Assembly: GCF_900070355.1 (NCBI RefSeq) | Contig: NZ_LN849456.1 | Span: forward strand, 310,001 to 374,000 | From: Devriesea agamarum | Lineage (GTDB): Bacteria; Actinomycetota; Actinomycetes; Actinomycetales; Dermabacteraceae | DNA: 64,000 nucleotides | Reading direction: 5' to 3' | In this document: piece after piece, positions 17,451 through 28,740 of the stretch | Layout of the letters: the number at the start of each line of letters is the position of its first letter | Numbering within the stretch: position 1 is the stretch's first letter | Notes under the pieces: generated by a model | Database searches by the model: none | What the model saw: the letters and a program-made list of their open reading frames with translations, nothing else | What the model was told of the DNA's origin: nothing | Position numbers and translations under genes: made by a program

Positions 17451-17908
17451 CCGACCTGTCCCTGCCCGCAACCCTTCCGATCATCGTGACCTGGCTCGCC
17501 ACCATTGTGGTGGCGAGCCTTGGAGGCTGGCCCGTCACCACCGGGGTACTCAAACTGGCCCGCATTCCCCGCAAACTCACCAGCACGCCGGTGCGCGGGA
17601 CCGTGCTGCTCGCGGCACCAAAGAAACCAGATGAGACCAGCTACACGATCGGATCCCAACCGCACGAGATGCTGCGCGGCGGCCTGTGGATCGGACTGCT
17701 GGAACGAGCAGGTATCGCCCTGTGCATTCTGGGGGAAACCCCCGAACTGATAGCGGTGGTTGTCGCTCTCAAAGGGCTCGGCCGGTACCCGGAACTCAAA
17801 GGCAACAGCGGTGCCGGTGAGCGATTCCTGGTGGGCTCATTCGCATCATTTCTTTGGGCAGCAGTCATCGCTGTCATCGGACGGTTCGCGATTCTGCTCA
17901 CGCTGTGA
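17447..17908 (+). CDS. Conserved membrane protein paired with SatD-like regulator
   Basis: A 153-residue protein with about four hydrophobic segments: one at residues 10-30, a re-entrant or short pair around [18 protein letters not shown] and [17 protein letters not shown], and a C-terminal helix ([20 protein letters not shown]). The GLGRYPEL and GERFLVGS motifs are conserved in actinobacterial homologues I recall, but no function is established. It overlaps the upstream regulator by 4 nt. A nickel or signal-coupled role cannot be deduced from sequence. Confidence 0.72.
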   Translation: MTDLSLPATLPIIVTWLATIVVASLGGWPVTTGVLKLARIPRKLTSTPVRGTVLLAAPKKPDETSYTIGSQPHEMLRGGLWIGLLERAGIALCILGETPELIAVVVALKGLGRYPELKGNSGAGERFLVGSFASFLWAAVIAVIGRFAILLTL

Positions 17909-17991
17909 GCCGTGCCCCGGCAGTTCTCGCGGCCAGCTCTCGCGCAGAGGGTATCGTAGAAGCGCTCATCCACCACACTACGAGGAGACCC

Positions 17992-18549
17992 ATGGCGACG
18001 ACGAACGATCTGAAGAACGGTATGGTCCTTAACCTTGAGGGCCAGCTGTGGAGCGTGGTGGAGTTCCAGCACGTCAAGCCCGGTAAAGGACCGGCTTTCG
18101 TGCGCACTAAACTCAAAAACGTGCTGTCGGGCAAAGTTGTTGACAAGACTTTTAACGCCGGGATCAAAGTCGAGACTGCGAATGTCGACAAGCGCGATAT
18201 GCAGTACTCCTACATGGACGGTGACATGTTCGTCTTCATGGACACCACAACGTGGGAGCAGCTGAACGTCACCGCCGAGGTTGTCGGCGATGCAAAAGAC
18301 TTCATGCTCGAGGGACAGGATGTGATCGTCGCCCTGCACGACGACAACCCCCTGTATGTCGAACTGCCCGCCTCGGTGGTCTTGGAAATTAGCTTCACCG
18401 AACCCGGTCTGCAAGGCGACCGTTCCTCCGGAGGCACCAAGCCCGCAACCCTAGAGACCGGCCGGGAAATCCAGGTGCCACTGTTCCTGGAACAGGGTGT
18501 CAAAGTGAAGGTCGACACCCGCTCGGGCGAATACCTAGGGCGCGCCTGA
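17992..18549 (+). CDS. efp: Translation elongation factor P
   Basis: EF-P rescues ribosomes stalled at polyproline. The 185-residue protein has the N-terminal KOW-like domain with the tip loop [15 protein letters not shown], whose Lys would be the modification site or unmodified contact, and two OB-type domains ending in [14 protein letters not shown]. The ATG at 17992 follows CGAGGAGA. It is immediately followed by nusB, a common actinobacterial pair, though aroQ and aroB, which usually precede efp, are 40 kb away here. Confidence 0.97.
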   Translation: MATTNDLKNGMVLNLEGQLWSVVEFQHVKPGKGPAFVRTKLKNVLSGKVVDKTFNAGIKVETANVDKRDMQYSYMDGDMFVFMDTTTWEQLNVTAEVVGDAKDFMLEGQDVIVALHDDNPLYVELPASVVLEISFTEPGLQGDRSSGGTKPATLETGREIQVPLFLEQGVKVKVDTRSGEYLGRA

Positions 18550-18550
18550 G

Positions 18551-19045
18551 GTGAACCTGCCCCTGCCTCGCCGGGACGGTGCGGAGGTTGAATTCCTGCG
18601 CACCGTCCCCGCCGATACCAAACGCCTGTCGACCCGCACTCGCGCTCGCATCCGAGCTCTGGATGTCCTCTACGAGGCGGATCTGCGTGGCGTCGACGAA
18701 CTCGAACTACTTGCCGAACGACGCAAGGTGACGACCGCTCAGACGCCGGTTCCCGAATTCGCTGCCGAGCTCGTGCGTTTGCATGCGATGCACGCCGCGG
18801 AAATTGACGAGCACATTGCCACCCATGCCGAAGGCTGGACACTCGCGCGGATGCCCGCCGTTGATCGGGCCATTTTGCGACTCGGTGCCGCGGAACTTCT
18901 GCACGGCACCGAGGAAGATAAGCAAGGCGTCGTGCTCGGAGAGTACGTTAATATCGCCACGGAGCTGTCCACGGATGACTCTCCTCGTTTCGTCAACGCG
19001 CTGCTTCAGCGTATTGTCGACCTAGGCGGTCTGCTCGGATCATGA
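18551..19045 (+). CDS. nusB: Transcription antitermination factor NusB
   Basis: NusB binds boxA RNA with S10 during rRNA antitermination. The 164-residue all-helical sequence has TRARIRALDVLYEADLRG near the start and MPAVDRAILRLGAAELL with EYVNIATELSTDDSPRFVNALL at the end, the family's key blocks. The N-terminal ~25 residues are longer than in many homologues. It starts at GTG one base after the efp stop. Confidence 0.95.
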   Translation: MNLPLPRRDGAEVEFLRTVPADTKRLSTRTRARIRALDVLYEADLRGVDELELLAERRKVTTAQTPVPEFAAELVRLHAMHAAEIDEHIATHAEGWTLARMPAVDRAILRLGAAELLHGTEEDKQGVVLGEYVNIATELSTDDSPRFVNALLQRIVDLGGLLGS

Positions 19046-19054
19046 GCTCGCCGG

Positions 19055-19076
19055 GGCCTCGGCCTAAGCCGAGGCC
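19055..19076 (+). terminator. Hairpin after nusB
   Basis: A perfect 9-bp stem, GGCCTCGGC with GCCGAGGCC, closes a CTAA loop 10 nt after the nusB stop. No T-tract follows. It may terminate efp-nusB or form part of the pyr leader. Confidence 0.55.
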
Positions 19077-19127
19077 ACAGCAATAACTGAATCACCCACA
19101 ACTGAATATTGTTCACATCGAAAACAA

Positions 19128-19162
19128 CCCTTTAACGAAGCGTCCCGTGAGGCGCAGAAGGG
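19128..19162 (+). promoter_or_regulatory. Putative PyrR-binding RNA hairpin masking the pyrR RBS
   Basis: GCGTC (19140-19144) and GGCGC (19151-19155) form an upper stem with the loop CCGTGA, reproducing the PyrR recognition pattern UCCNGNGAGGY. Below it an internal loop separates a lower stem in which CCCTT (19128-19132) pairs with AAGGG (19158-19162). AAGGG is part of the pyrR ribosome-binding site AAGGGAGG. This is the arrangement expected for PyrR-dependent translational repression, as reported for Mycobacterium smegmatis. Confidence 0.68.
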
Positions 19163-19170
19163 AGGACATG

Positions 19171-19707
19171 ATGACAACTGTGCTCAGAGCTGATGACATT
19201 CAGCGCGCACTGACCCGGATCTCCTACGAGATCCTTGAAGCGAACCGAGGAGGCGATGACCTCGTCCTCCTCGGGATTCACAGCCGAGGCGTTCCCCTCG
19301 CACAGCGGATTGCAGAAAAGATCGAGGCGCCCTGCGGTGCCCTCGACATCACCATGCACCGCGATGATCTGCGGCGTGGCCCCACTCGCGAGATCCACCC
19401 CACCGAGATTCCCGCTAGCGGAATCGACGGAAAAGTCGTCGTCCTGGTGGATGATGTCTTGTATTCCGGTCGCACGATCCGCGCCGCCCTCGATGCACTC
19501 TCTGATATCGGGCGGCCCCGAGCCGTGCGCCTAGCGGTACTCGTGGATCGAGGCCATCGCGAACTGCCGATCCGCGCCGATCACGTCGGCAAAAACCTTC
19601 CCACCTCCAGCGGTGAACGCGTATCCGTCCGCCTGCAGGAATTCGATGGTGAAGACTGCGTCACGATCTCCCGGCCCAGTGCCGCTGACGATGAGGCAGG
19701 TGCGTGA
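19171..19707 (+). CDS. pyrR: Pyrimidine operon regulator / uracil phosphoribosyltransferase PyrR
   Basis: PyrR binds pyr leader RNA when UMP is abundant and lowers expression of the operon; it has the PRTase fold and some uracil phosphoribosyltransferase activity. The 178-residue protein carries the PRPP motif [18 protein letters not shown], the family block [10 protein letters not shown], and the late [17 protein letters not shown]. Two ATGs are adjacent; 19171 has better spacing (5 nt) from AAGGGAGG than 19168. A matching RNA hairpin lies just upstream. Confidence 0.95.
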   Translation: MTTVLRADDIQRALTRISYEILEANRGGDDLVLLGIHSRGVPLAQRIAEKIEAPCGALDITMHRDDLRRGPTREIHPTEIPASGIDGKVVVLVDDVLYSGRTIRAALDALSDIGRPRAVRLAVLVDRGHRELPIRADHVGKNLPTSSGERVSVRLQEFDGEDCVTISRPSAADDEAGA

Positions 19708-20666
19708 TGAAACACTTAATCAGCGCCGGCGACCTCGACCGTCAGCAAGCAATCTCCATCCTCGACACCGCCGAAGAGATGGCTGCGACCCAGTCGCGAT
19801 CCATCCGCAAATTACCGGCGCTAGTGGGACGCACCGTCGTCAACCTCTTCTTTGAAGACTCCACCCGGACCCGGATCAGCTTTGAGGCAGCTGCCAAGAG
19901 GCTGTCGGCGGATGTCATTAACTTCTCCGCCAAAGGCTCATCCGTCTCCAAGGGCGAATCGCTGAAAGACACGGCATTGACGCTGGAAGCGATGGGCGCT
20001 GATGCGGTAGTCGTCCGCTCCTACGCCTCAGGTGCGGCATATCAGCTCGCCCATGCGGGATGGATCGACCATCCCATCGTGAATGCGGGCGATGGCACCC
20101 ACCAGCATCCCACCCAGGCCTTACTGGACGCGTTCACCTTGCGTCGGCACATGAACCCGGCAGGGGAGTCAAAAGGTAAGGACCTCTCCGGGCGTCACGT
20201 CGTGATCGTCGGTGACGTGCTGCATTCGCGCGTTGCCCGCTCCAACGTGGACCTGATGACCACGCTCGGCGCCAAAGTCACCCTGGTAGCCCCGCCCGCG
20301 CTGGTTCCGGTCGGTGCCAGCGTGTGGCCCTGCGACATCTCCTATGACCTCGACGAAGCGCTGGTTAGCGGACCAGACGCGGTCATGATGCTGCGCGTGC
20401 AGCGAGAACGCATGGCAGGCGGCGGATTCTTCCCGTCTGCAGCCGAATACTCCCGGCGTTACGGCCTAGATCAGGCCCGCTGCGACCGATTGCCTGATCA
20501 CGCCGTGGTCATGCACCCGGGACCGATGAACCGCGGTCTCGAAATTAGCGCCGATGCCGCCGACGGCCCGCGCAGTGTGATTGTGGAACAGGTTGCGAGC
20601 GGCGTGGTGGTTCGCATGGCTGTCCTCTATCACCTTCTCGCTAGCGATACCCGGGAGGACTCATGA
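19707..20666 (+). CDS. pyrB: Aspartate carbamoyltransferase catalytic subunit
   Basis: It joins carbamoyl phosphate and aspartate, the committed step to UMP. The 319-residue chain has the carbamoyl-phosphate motif STRTR (in [13 protein letters not shown], residues ~52-56), HPTQALLD for catalysis, and HPGPMNRG near the C-terminus. The start overlaps the pyrR stop (TGATG) and the stop overlaps pyrC. No pyrI regulatory subunit gene is present, as usual in actinobacteria. Confidence 0.97.
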   Translation: MKHLISAGDLDRQQAISILDTAEEMAATQSRSIRKLPALVGRTVVNLFFEDSTRTRISFEAAAKRLSADVINFSAKGSSVSKGESLKDTALTLEAMGADAVVVRSYASGAAYQLAHAGWIDHPIVNAGDGTHQHPTQALLDAFTLRRHMNPAGESKGKDLSGRHVVIVGDVLHSRVARSNVDLMTTLGAKVTLVAPPALVPVGASVWPCDISYDLDEALVSGPDAVMMLRVQRERMAGGGFFPSAAEYSRRYGLDQARCDRLPDHAVVMHPGPMNRGLEISADAADGPRSVIVEQVASGVVVRMAVLYHLLASDTREDS

Positions 20667-22021
20667 ACACCAGCATGCCCAGCTATCTCATCCGCGGTGG
20701 ACGCCTGTACGGCGAGGATGTCCTGGACCTCAGGGTCCGGGGTGCTCAGATCGCCGAGATCGGGCCTGAGCTGACTCCTGATCACAACGACCAGGTCATC
20801 GACGCCAACGGTTGCGTGGTGCTCCCCGGGCTCGTCGACCTGCACACGCATTTGCGTGAGCCGGGCGGCGAAGACAGCGAAACAGTGCTGACCGGTACCA
20901 AAGCCGCAGCTCGGGGTGGTTTCACCGCGGTGCACGCAATGGCAAACACCCATCCCGTGGCCGACACCGCAGGCGTGGTGGAACAGGTGCTTCGGCTCGG
21001 ACTGGACGCGGGATATTGCCAGGTTTTCCCCATTGGTGCGGTCACGGTGGGGCTGCGCGGTGAAAAACTCGCGGAACTGGATGCCATGGCCACCTCGCGA
21101 GCCCGGGTGCGCGTGTTCAGCGATGACGGCAAATGCGTGCACGACCCGCTGCTCATGCGCCGCGCCCTGGAATACGTCAAGACGTGCGGCGGCGTCATCG
21201 CTCAACATGCCCAGGATCCGCTGCTCACCGACGGCGCCCAAATGCATGAGGGTGTGGTGTCGGCGCAGGTCGGTCTCACCGGTTGGCCTGCTGTGGCTGA
21301 AGAGTCGATTATCGCCCGCGACGTTCTGCTGGCCGAGCACGTCGGCTCCCGGCTGCACGTGTGCCACCTGTCCACGGCTGGAAGCGTTGAGATTATTCGA
21401 TGGGCCAAGTCTCGCGGAATTAATGTGACCGCAGAAGTGACTCCGCATCACCTGTTGCTCACCGATGATCTGGTGCGGGAGTACAACGCTAACTTCAAAG
21501 TGAATCCGCCGCTGCGTACCGCCGAGGATGTTCAGGCGGTGCGGGAAGGATTGGCCGACGGCACCATCGACATCGTCGCCACCGACCACGCGCCCCATCC
21601 GCGTGAAAACAAAGACTGCGAATGGGTACATGCCGCGTTCGGAATGACCGGGCTGGAAACAGCTCTGTCCGTGGTGCAGCACACCATGGTCGACTCCGGT
21701 CGACTGAGCTGGCGAGACGTCGCACGGGTGATGTCGGAAACCCCGGCGGCTATCGGACTGGACGAAGGGCAGGGCCGTCCGCTGGAGGTTGGCGAGATCG
21801 CCAACGTTCTGGTGTGGGATCCGCAGGTCACGACCACGGTTAACCCCGCCGAGCAGGCGACCCGGTCGCGCAACACCCCGTTCGCGGGGATGGAACTGCC
21901 TGGCCGCAACGTGCTGACCCTGTTCCGGGGCCGTGCCACCGTCCGGGATGGTCAGGTCGTCGAAGGCGTGGACCAGCGGCCCGCCACTGAAAATCCGGGC
22001 CTGAGCCCGGAAAACGAGTAG
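20663..22021 (+). CDS. pyrC: Dihydroorotase
   Basis: A type I dihydroorotase that cyclises carbamoyl aspartate. The 452-residue amidohydrolase has the zinc ligands in [10 protein letters not shown], later His in QHAQ and CHLST, and the catalytic Asp in ATDHAPHP. It overlaps pyrB by 4 nt. The C-terminal ~20 residues are extra and hydrophilic. Confidence 0.97.
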   Translation: MNTSMPSYLIRGGRLYGEDVLDLRVRGAQIAEIGPELTPDHNDQVIDANGCVVLPGLVDLHTHLREPGGEDSETVLTGTKAAARGGFTAVHAMANTHPVADTAGVVEQVLRLGLDAGYCQVFPIGAVTVGLRGEKLAELDAMATSRARVRVFSDDGKCVHDPLLMRRALEYVKTCGGVIAQHAQDPLLTDGAQMHEGVVSAQVGLTGWPAVAEESIIARDVLLAEHVGSRLHVCHLSTAGSVEIIRWAKSRGINVTAEVTPHHLLLTDDLVREYNANFKVNPPLRTAEDVQAVREGLADGTIDIVATDHAPHPRENKDCEWVHAAFGMTGLETALSVVQHTMVDSGRLSWRDVARVMSETPAAIGLDEGQGRPLEVGEIANVLVWDPQVTTTVNPAEQATRSRNTPFAGMELPGRNVLTLFRGRATVRDGQVVEGVDQRPATENPGLSPENE

Positions 22022-22045
22022 TCGAATACGACAGAAGGAATAGGT

Positions 22046-22585
22046 ATGAGTCCATTCGTGGCCCCCATCGCGCTGCTATGTGTTGTTCTGGGAGTGATCC
22101 TCGGCGCGATGGCCCGCGGATGGTATGCCCGGGGGGTCCGGCAGAGAGATCTGCCGGCCCCACCGGACCAGTCCCTCAGCCAGGTTGAGGCCGGCCCCTA
22201 TCCGGCGATTTATGTCTCCAGCACGACCGCGGGTAAGCCCTTAGAGCGGATCGTTGCACACGGACTCGGTTCCAGATCACGAGCAGACATCAGCCTGGGC
22301 CTTTTAGAGGATGGTCACAAAGCGGTGCGGATTGACCGCTACGGTGCGCCGTCGCTGACCATCCCCATGGGGCAGCTACAGGCCGTCGGTAGCGCCCAAG
22401 GTATTGCCGGTAAAGCAGTGGGACCTCAGGGGCTCTTCCTGCTCACCTGGAACCTTGGACCTCATACACTCGACTCGGGCCTGCGACTTCAGCATCGGGC
22501 AGACCATCGTGCTCTGCTAGCCCATCCCTGGCTGATACATCTGGCGGTCGATCAGCTACCCGAATCCCCGGCTCACGAGGAGTGA
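22046..22585 (+). CDS. Membrane-anchored PH-like protein of the pyr operon
   Basis: A 179-residue protein with one N-terminal transmembrane helix ([16 protein letters not shown]) and a soluble domain that I match to the PH-like family found between pyrC and carA in actinobacteria (the Rv1382 position). The soluble part has [12 protein letters not shown] and [10 protein letters not shown]. It is in line with the operon (AGAAGGA site, 24 nt after pyrC). The function is unknown; co-expression with UMP synthesis is conserved but may be incidental. Confidence 0.8.
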   Translation: MSPFVAPIALLCVVLGVILGAMARGWYARGVRQRDLPAPPDQSLSQVEAGPYPAIYVSSTTAGKPLERIVAHGLGSRSRADISLGLLEDGHKAVRIDRYGAPSLTIPMGQLQAVGSAQGIAGKAVGPQGLFLLTWNLGPHTLDSGLRLQHRADHRALLAHPWLIHLAVDQLPESPAHEE

Positions 22586-22593
22586 CCCTAACC

Positions 22594-23847
22594 ATGACGT
22601 CCTACCCATTCAGCGCGGGGTGCGCATCCGAGTCTGCTGCTGCCAACTCTCATCGTGGCACCTGCGAGGAGCCCGCTCTGCTCATTCTCGAAGACGGCAG
22701 CGTGTACGAAGGAGAGGCCTACGGCGCGCGCGGCTACCGACTGGGCGAGGTTGTGTTCACCACCGGCATGACGGGCTACCAGGAAACCCTGACTGACCCC
22801 TCATATGCGGGCCAGATCGTGGTGCAAACCACCCCCCATATCGGTAACACCGGTGTGAACTCCACCGACATGGAGTCTCGCCGAGTCTGGGTCGATGGTT
22901 ATGTGGTGCGCGACCCTGCCCGGCGAGCGTCGAACTGGCGCAGCGAACAAACCCTTGATGACCTCCTGGTTTCCTCGGAAGTCATCGGGATCAGCGGGGT
23001 CGATACTCGCGCCATTACTCGCCGTTTGCGTGACCAGGGGTCTATGCGAGGGGGTATCTTTTCCGGTCCAGCTTTGATCGACAGCCGGGTTGAGGATCTT
23101 CTTACTCAGGTGCGGTCTGCACCCGCGATGGAAGGGGCCTCCTTCGTTGACCGCGTCACCATCCCTCAGCCGGTGGTGCTCGAACCGGACGGCGAGACCA
23201 TCGGATCGGTAGCCGCCGTCGACCTCGGGATCAAAGCCTCGACTCCGCGCCACATGCTTGAGCGCGGTCTGCGAGTGCACCTGCTGCCCGCCGATACCAC
23301 GTTCGAGGATATTCAGGCGCTGGATGTGGACGCGGTGTTCTTCTCCAACGGTCCCGGTGACCCCGCTACCGCCGACCATCAAGTTGAGGTTTTGCGTCAG
23401 GTACTCGATGCGGGAATCCCGTATTTCGGGATCTGTTTTGGCAACCAGATCCTCGGGCGCGCGCTCGGATTTGGAACCTACAAACTGCGCTTTGGACACC
23501 GAGGTATCAACCAGCCGGTGCGTGATGAAACCACCGGCAAAGTCGAGGTGACAGCCCAAAACCACGGGTTTGCCGTCGACATTCCGCGCGGCGCCCCAAC
23601 CGTTGCCCCGCACGGCAATGGCAAATACGGACGAGTGGCGGTCTCCCACACCGGACTCAACGACGACGTCGTGGAAGGCATTTTGTGCCTGGATATCCCC
23701 GCGTTTTCCGTGCAATACCATCCAGAGGCTGCCGCCGGACCGCATGACGCAGCGCATCTGTTTGACCGGCTCGCCGATCTGGTGCGAGGCCGCCGAGAAC
23801 ACAAAGCTGATATCACCGGGACCGCTACCCTCCAGAAGGAGTCCTGA
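22594..23847 (+). CDS. carA: Carbamoyl-phosphate synthase small subunit
   Basis: The glutaminase subunit that supplies ammonia to CarB. The C-terminal class I amidotransferase domain has the nucleophile in [12 protein letters not shown] and the His/Glu pair in [11 protein letters not shown]. The N-terminal CarA domain shows [18 protein letters not shown] chose the ATG at 22594; a GTG at 22582 is in frame but sits inside the GAGGAG site. The N-terminus is about 25 residues longer than typical. The stop overlaps the carB ATG. Confidence 0.96.
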   Translation: MTSYPFSAGCASESAAANSHRGTCEEPALLILEDGSVYEGEAYGARGYRLGEVVFTTGMTGYQETLTDPSYAGQIVVQTTPHIGNTGVNSTDMESRRVWVDGYVVRDPARRASNWRSEQTLDDLLVSSEVIGISGVDTRAITRRLRDQGSMRGGIFSGPALIDSRVEDLLTQVRSAPAMEGASFVDRVTIPQPVVLEPDGETIGSVAAVDLGIKASTPRHMLERGLRVHLLPADTTFEDIQALDVDAVFFSNGPGDPATADHQVEVLRQVLDAGIPYFGICFGNQILGRALGFGTYKLRFGHRGINQPVRDETTGKVEVTAQNHGFAVDIPRGAPTVAPHGNGKYGRVAVSHTGLNDDVVEGILCLDIPAFSVQYHPEAAAGPHDAAHLFDRLADLVRGRREHKADITGTATLQKES

Positions 23848-26800
23848 TGCCCCGCCGCACTGATATTTCCTCGGTCCTTGTGATTGGCTCGGGCCCCATC
23901 GTGATCGGACAAGCCTGCGAGTTCGACTACTCCGGCACCCAGGCGTGCCGGGTTCTCAAAGAAGAGGGTCTGCGGGTCATCCTGGTGAACTCGAACCCCG
24001 CGACCATTATGACCGATCCCGATATTGCCGATGCGACCTATGTCGAACCGATTGACCCCGGCATTTTGCGCTCGATTATCGAGAAGGAACGCCCTGATGC
24101 GTTGCTGCCCACCCTAGGAGGCCAGACCGCGCTAAATGCCGCGCTAGCGCTCGAAGAACAGGGCACTCTCGAAGAATTCGGTGTTGAACTCATCGGAGCC
24201 TCGATCTTAGCGATTCATAAAGCTGAAGACCGCGAAGCGTTTAAAGAGGTTGTTCAGCGCTGTGGGGCAGAATCAGCCCGTTCCCGCATCTGTCACACGA
24301 TGGATGAATGCATGGAGGCCGCTGATGACCTCGGATATCCGATGGTTGTTAGGCCCTCTTTCACCATGGGCGGTCTCGGGTCAGGAATAGCGTTCGATGA
24401 AAGCGATCTGCGCCGGATTGCGGGCGATGGTCTGCACTATTCCCCGACCAGCGAAGTGCTACTCGAAGAATCCATCCTCGGATGGAAAGAGTTTGAACTG
24501 GAACTGATGCGAGATCGCCACGACAACGTGGTGGTTGTCTGCTCGATTGAAAATGTTGACCCGGTTGGTGTGCACACGGGGGACTCCATTACGGTGGCTC
24601 CCGCATTAACGCTCACCGACGTGGAACTGCAGAATTTGCGCGATATCGGCATCGCCATTATCCGCGAGGTCGGCGTCGACACCGGAGGATGCAATGTGCA
24701 GTTTGCCGTGCATCCTACGACCGGGCGGGTTGTCGTCATCGAAATGAACCCGAGGGTTTCGCGTTCCTCGGCCCTTGCGTCCAAAGCCACCGGGTTCCCG
24801 ATTGCCAAAATTGCGGCGCGACTCGCTATCGGCTACACCCTCGATGAAATCCGCAATGACATTACTGGCACCACCCCCGCCAGTTTCGAGCCAACTCTCG
24901 ACTACGTGGTGGTGAAAGTTCCGCGATTCGCATTCGAGAAATTCCCGGCCGCAGACCCGACGCTGACCACGACCATGAAGAGCGTCGGAGAAGCAATGGC
25001 TATCGGGCGCAACTTCACCGAAGCACTAGGTAAAGCCCTGCGGGCGCTGGATGTGAAGGATTCGGTGTTCACCTGGAAGGACGACACGCCCGGCCTGGAG
25101 GAGGTCGAACGCCTGCTCGAAGAGGTTCGCACGCCGACTGCTGGCCGCATCGTCACGCTACAGAGGATTCTCAGAGCAGCTGCCTGCGGGGAAGCGGAGC
25201 GCGAGGACCTGATTGAGCGCCTGTACGAGGCGACCTCCATCGACCGGTGGTTCCTGGATCAGATCTTGCTCGTGGATGAGGTAGCCCATGCGGTTCGGAC
25301 CGCTGAGGTGTTGACCGCGCCGTTGCTGCGCCGGGCTAAGCGTCACGGCATGTCCGATGCTCAGATCGGGCAGATCCGTTTCCTGCACGAAGATGTGGTG
25401 CGGGGGCTGCGCCGGGCTTTGGGGATTAGGCCCGTGTACAAGATGGTGGATACCTGTGCCGCCGAGTTCGAGTCTCACACTCCCTACCACTATTCGACCT
25501 ACGATTTGACCACCGAGGTGCCGGCGCGCGAGCGGCCAGCCGTCATCATCCTTGGGTCCGGGCCGAACCGGATTGGGCAGGGAATCGAGTTCGACTATTC
25601 CTGTGTGCATGCCTCGCTTGCGCTCGCACTGGATGAGGAGCACGGCGGACCGAATTACGAAACCGTCATGGTGAACTGCAACCCTGAAACCGTCTCCACC
25701 GACTATGACATTTCAGACCGGCTCTATTTTGAGCCACTCACCTTTGAAGACGTGGTGGAAATCTACGACGCGGAATCTGCTGTGGGGCCGGTCGCAGGAG
25801 TGATCGTGCAGCTCGGCGGCCAGACTCCGCTGTCGTTAGCTGCGCGTCTGACCGAGGCAGGTCTACCCATTATCGGCACCCCCGCTGCGGCTATTGACGC
25901 TGCCGAAGACCGAGGTGCTTTCGGTGCGGTGCTTAGCCAGGCTGGTCTTCCCGCTCCTCCCTATGGAACTGCGTGGGGCCTTGATGATGCTCTGGAGGTG
26001 GCTCGCGGCGTCGGATATCCGGTTCTGGTGCGTCCGAGTTACGTTCTCGGGGGTCGCGGCATGGAGATTGTGTACGACGACGGCCAGCTTCGCGATTACG
26101 TGTCGCGGCATCTGCCCGCCTCGGGCCGAGCTGACGCCCCGATTCTGATCGACCGGTTCTTAGATACTGCGATGGAGATCGACGTCGACGCGATTTTTGA
26201 CGGCGAGGAGTTGTTTGTCGGCGGCATTATGGAACACATTGAGGAAGCGGGTATTCATTCCGGTGACTCCGCGTGTACCTTGCCACCGGTGTCACTGTCT
26301 CGGGCCGAACTTGATCGGATTCGCACGTCGACCAAACTCATTGCCCGTGGCGTTGGTGTGCGCGGGCTGATCAATATTCAGTTCGCTCTCGCCCAGGATG
26401 TTTTGTACGTGCTGGAAGCTAACCCGCGAGCATCCCGCACGGTGCCGTTCGTTTCCAAGGCCACCGGTGTGCAGCTAGCCAAAGCCGCTGCGCTGGTCAT
26501 GACCGGGCGCAGCATTGCGGAGCTGCGCGCGGCGGGGATACTCCCGGCCTCGGGTGACAACACCCATCTCCCCATGGACACGCCGATTTCGGTGAAAGAA
26601 GCGGTGCTGCCGTTTAAGCGTTTCCGCACGCGCAGCGGGCATAGCGTGGATTCTCTGCTCGGACCGGAAATGAGGTCGACCGGTGAAGTGATGGGCTTGG
26701 ATCGTACCTTTCCCCGGGCCTTTGCCAAGTCGCAGCTGGCAATCGCCGGTCAGGGCCTACCGTCGGCGGGAACGGTCTTTGTGTCGGTGGCAGACCGGGA

Positions 26801-27209
26801 CAAACGCAATATCGCGCTGCCGGTGAGCCGTATGGTCGACCTCGGATTTACGGTGCTGGCAACCGAAGGCACCGCAGCTGTCCTAGCTCGGTCCGGGATC
26901 GACTGCACGGTGGTGCCCAAAGCATCGGATGTCTTGTCCGGGAATGAACAGGCAACGGAGAGCATCATCGATCTGATTGAGCGCGGAGACGTTGCGGCTG
27001 TGATTAACACCCCGACCGGCTCTCGTGCTCGTGCCGACGGGTACGCTATCCGGGCGGCGGCAACCAGCGTCGATATCCCGATCATCACGACGTTCCAGGA
27101 ACTCGCAGCCGCGGTGCAGGCCATTGAATCACTGTCAGCGGGTCCGTTTACCGTGATGAGTTTGCAAGAACATCATGCTCGGCAGAACGCTTTCAGGGAG
27201 GCCTCGTGA
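23847..27209 (+). CDS. carB: Carbamoyl-phosphate synthase large subunit
   Basis: The 1120-residue synthetase has two homologous ATP-grasp halves. Half one shows [20 protein letters not shown] and [19 protein letters not shown]-like [11 protein letters not shown]; half two repeats [19 protein letters not shown] and [19 protein letters not shown]. The C-terminal MGS-like domain (from about residue 960) carries the allosteric site region. It makes carbamoyl phosphate for both pyrimidines and arginine. Overlaps with carA and pyrF are 1 and 4 nt. Confidence 0.98.
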   Translation: MPRRTDISSVLVIGSGPIVIGQACEFDYSGTQACRVLKEEGLRVILVNSNPATIMTDPDIADATYVEPIDPGILRSIIEKERPDALLPTLGGQTALNAALALEEQGTLEEFGVELIGASILAIHKAEDREAFKEVVQRCGAESARSRICHTMDECMEAADDLGYPMVVRPSFTMGGLGSGIAFDESDLRRIAGDGLHYSPTSEVLLEESILGWKEFELELMRDRHDNVVVVCSIENVDPVGVHTGDSITVAPALTLTDVELQNLRDIGIAIIREVGVDTGGCNVQFAVHPTTGRVVVIEMNPRVSRSSALASKATGFPIAKIAARLAIGYTLDEIRNDITGTTPASFEPTLDYVVVKVPRFAFEKFPAADPTLTTTMKSVGEAMAIGRNFTEALGKALRALDVKDSVFTWKDDTPGLEEVERLLEEVRTPTAGRIVTLQRILRAAACGEAEREDLIERLYEATSIDRWFLDQILLVDEVAHAVRTAEVLTAPLLRRAKRHGMSDAQIGQIRFLHEDVVRGLRRALGIRPVYKMVDTCAAEFESHTPYHYSTYDLTTEVPARERPAVIILGSGPNRIGQGIEFDYSCVHASLALALDEEHGGPNYETVMVNCNPETVSTDYDISDRLYFEPLTFEDVVEIYDAESAVGPVAGVIVQLGGQTPLSLAARLTEAGLPIIGTPAAAIDAAEDRGAFGAVLSQAGLPAPPYGTAWGLDDALEVARGVGYPVLVRPSYVLGGRGMEIVYDDGQLRDYVSRHLPASGRADAPILIDRFLDTAMEIDVDAIFDGEELFVGGIMEHIEEAGIHSGDSACTLPPVSLSRAELDRIRTSTKLIARGVGVRGLINIQFALAQDVLYVLEANPRASRTVPFVSKATGVQLAKAAALVMTGRSIAELRAAGILPASGDNTHLPMDTPISVKEAVLPFKRFRTRSGHSVDSLLGPEMRSTGEVMGLDRTFPRAFAKSQLAIAGQGLPSAGTVFVSVADRDKRNIALPVSRMVDLGFTVLATEGTAAVLARSGIDCTVVPKASDVLSGNEQATESIIDLIERGDVAAVINTPTGSRARADGYAIRAAATSVDIPIITTFQELAAAVQAIESLSAGPFTVMSLQEHHARQNAFREAS

Positions 27210-28084
27210 CCCCGCCAGACCAACTTCCCAGCCCCGTAGTGCCATTTGGGCAGAGGTTGCAGGCCGCTGTGGAAGCTAACGGCCCCGTATGCCTGGGGAT
27301 CGATCCACACGTCAGCACTCTGCAGGCATGGGGTTACGAAGACACCCCAGCGGCCTTGGAGGTGTTTTCTCGGCGTTTACTTGCGGCTGCGGATGGTTTG
27401 GCGGCCGCCATTAAACCCCAGTCCGCGTTCTTTGAGCGCCACGGTTCGCACGGTATAGCGGTGCTGGAGGAATTGCTGGCGGAAGCGCGGGCACGCCGGA
27501 TCCTCACGATCTTGGACGTTAAGCGCGGTGATATCGGATCCACTATGTCGGCGTACGCCGAAGCGTATCTACGGCCAGGCTCACCCCTGGAAGCGGACGC
27601 CATGACCGTCAGTCCCTACCTTGGACCGGGCAGTCTCTCCCCGTGCCTTTCGTACATAGCCAACCACGGAAAAGGCATCTTTGCGCTGGCATTGACCTCT
27701 AACCCAGATGGTCCTACTGTCCAACACGCCACCGACGCTCACGGTCGCTCAGTTGCGGGCACGGTGATTGATTTCGCCGCCCGCGTTAATCGCGACCACG
27801 GTATGCCAGAAGGTAGCTGGGGGAGTGTAGGCGTGGTCGTGGGCGCGACGGTGGATGATGCGCTCTCGCATCTCGGCTTGGATCTGGCGGCAATGGGCGG
27901 TGCGGTGCTTGCACCGGGGTTCGGTGCCCAGGGCGCGCGGCTTGAGGATCGGGAAGCAGTCTTTGGAAACGCCTCGTCCCGGGTGTTGATTTCGGTGTCG
28001 CGGGCGGTGGCTGCGGTAGGGCCCGACCCGGCTGCTTTGCGGGCTGCCTGCGCGCAGTGGTCAGGGCGCGAACAGGCGAGTTGA
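27206..28084 (+). CDS. pyrF: Orotidine 5'-phosphate decarboxylase
   Basis: The last step to UMP. The 292-residue sequence belongs to the longer subfamily 2: it has GIDPH near the start, [12 protein letters not shown], the catalytic [11 protein letters not shown], and APGFGAQGA binding phosphate. It starts at a GTG overlapping the carB stop (GTGA). pyrD and pyrE are not in this window, which is common. Confidence 0.96.
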   Translation: MTPPDQLPSPVVPFGQRLQAAVEANGPVCLGIDPHVSTLQAWGYEDTPAALEVFSRRLLAAADGLAAAIKPQSAFFERHGSHGIAVLEELLAEARARRILTILDVKRGDIGSTMSAYAEAYLRPGSPLEADAMTVSPYLGPGSLSPCLSYIANHGKGIFALALTSNPDGPTVQHATDAHGRSVAGTVIDFAARVNRDHGMPEGSWGSVGVVVGATVDDALSHLGLDLAAMGGAVLAPGFGAQGARLEDREAVFGNASSRVLISVSRAVAAVGPDPAALRAACAQWSGREQAS

Positions 28085-28413
28085 TGTCGCCATCTGAACG
28101 GCGCTCGTGAGGGATGCAGACGGCGCACCGCCTAGCCGGCGGGCCGTATTCGCCGCGATATATCCCTAGAAATGGGAGGAGTTGGCGTCCGATCGGGGCA
28201 AGTTTGCCGGCGCTGTGGCACATTCCATGTGTTTTGTTTGCTTCATGTCATGGGATGTTTCGGTTCGGCACGCCATCTGACCGGCCCTGTTGATTGATTC
28301 CGCTGGTCGTGGCGCATAGGATGCCGCATGAGCGACGTCGGTTGTTGGCGTCCTTTGTATAAAGGCACTGTTCTGCCACAGCGGAACATCAACCAGAACA
28401 TGAGGTACAACGA
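28085..28413. other. Gap before mihF, no gene seen
   Basis: This 329-nt gap ends the pyr operon and should hold the mihF promoter. TATAAA at 28358-28363 is a plausible -10 element about 50 nt before the mihF GTG; no good -35 matches it. A short CCGCC/GGCGG inverted repeat occurs near 28128. No coding frame in it looks real. Confidence 0.4.
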
Positions 28414-28740
28414 GTGGCACTCCCTTCTCTCTCAGACGAACAGCGCGCCGCTGCTCTCAAAAAGGCCGCCGAGGCCCGTCGTGAGCGCGCCGCCATCAAG
28501 GCTCGCCTCAAGGACTCCACCGGACGTCGTGGCGATGAGATCAGCAAGGTCCTTAAAGAAGCTGAAGAAAACGAAACCATCGGCAAGCTGAAGGTTTCCG
28601 CCCTGCTCGAGGCTCTTCCGGGTGTCGGCAAGGTTAAGGCTCAGCAGATTATGGAAGAGATCGGGATCTCCCCGTCTCGTCGTCTGCGCGGTCTCGGCTC
28701 CCATCAGGCCGAGAAGCTCGTCGAGCACTTCTCCGAGTGA
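28414..28740 (+). CDS. mihF: Integration host factor, actinobacterial type (mIHF)
   Basis: A 108-residue nucleoid-associated DNA-binding protein unrelated in fold to enterobacterial IHF. The start [25 protein letters not shown] and the helix-two-turn-helix segment [23 protein letters not shown] are diagnostic. It starts at GTG with TGAGG 8 nt upstream. The order mihF-gmk-rpoZ-coaBC-metK is a conserved actinobacterial cluster. Confidence 0.95.
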   Translation: MALPSLSDEQRAAALKKAAEARRERAAIKARLKDSTGRRGDEISKVLKEAEENETIGKLKVSALLEALPGVGKVKAQQIMEEIGISPSRRLRGLGSHQAEKLVEHFSE

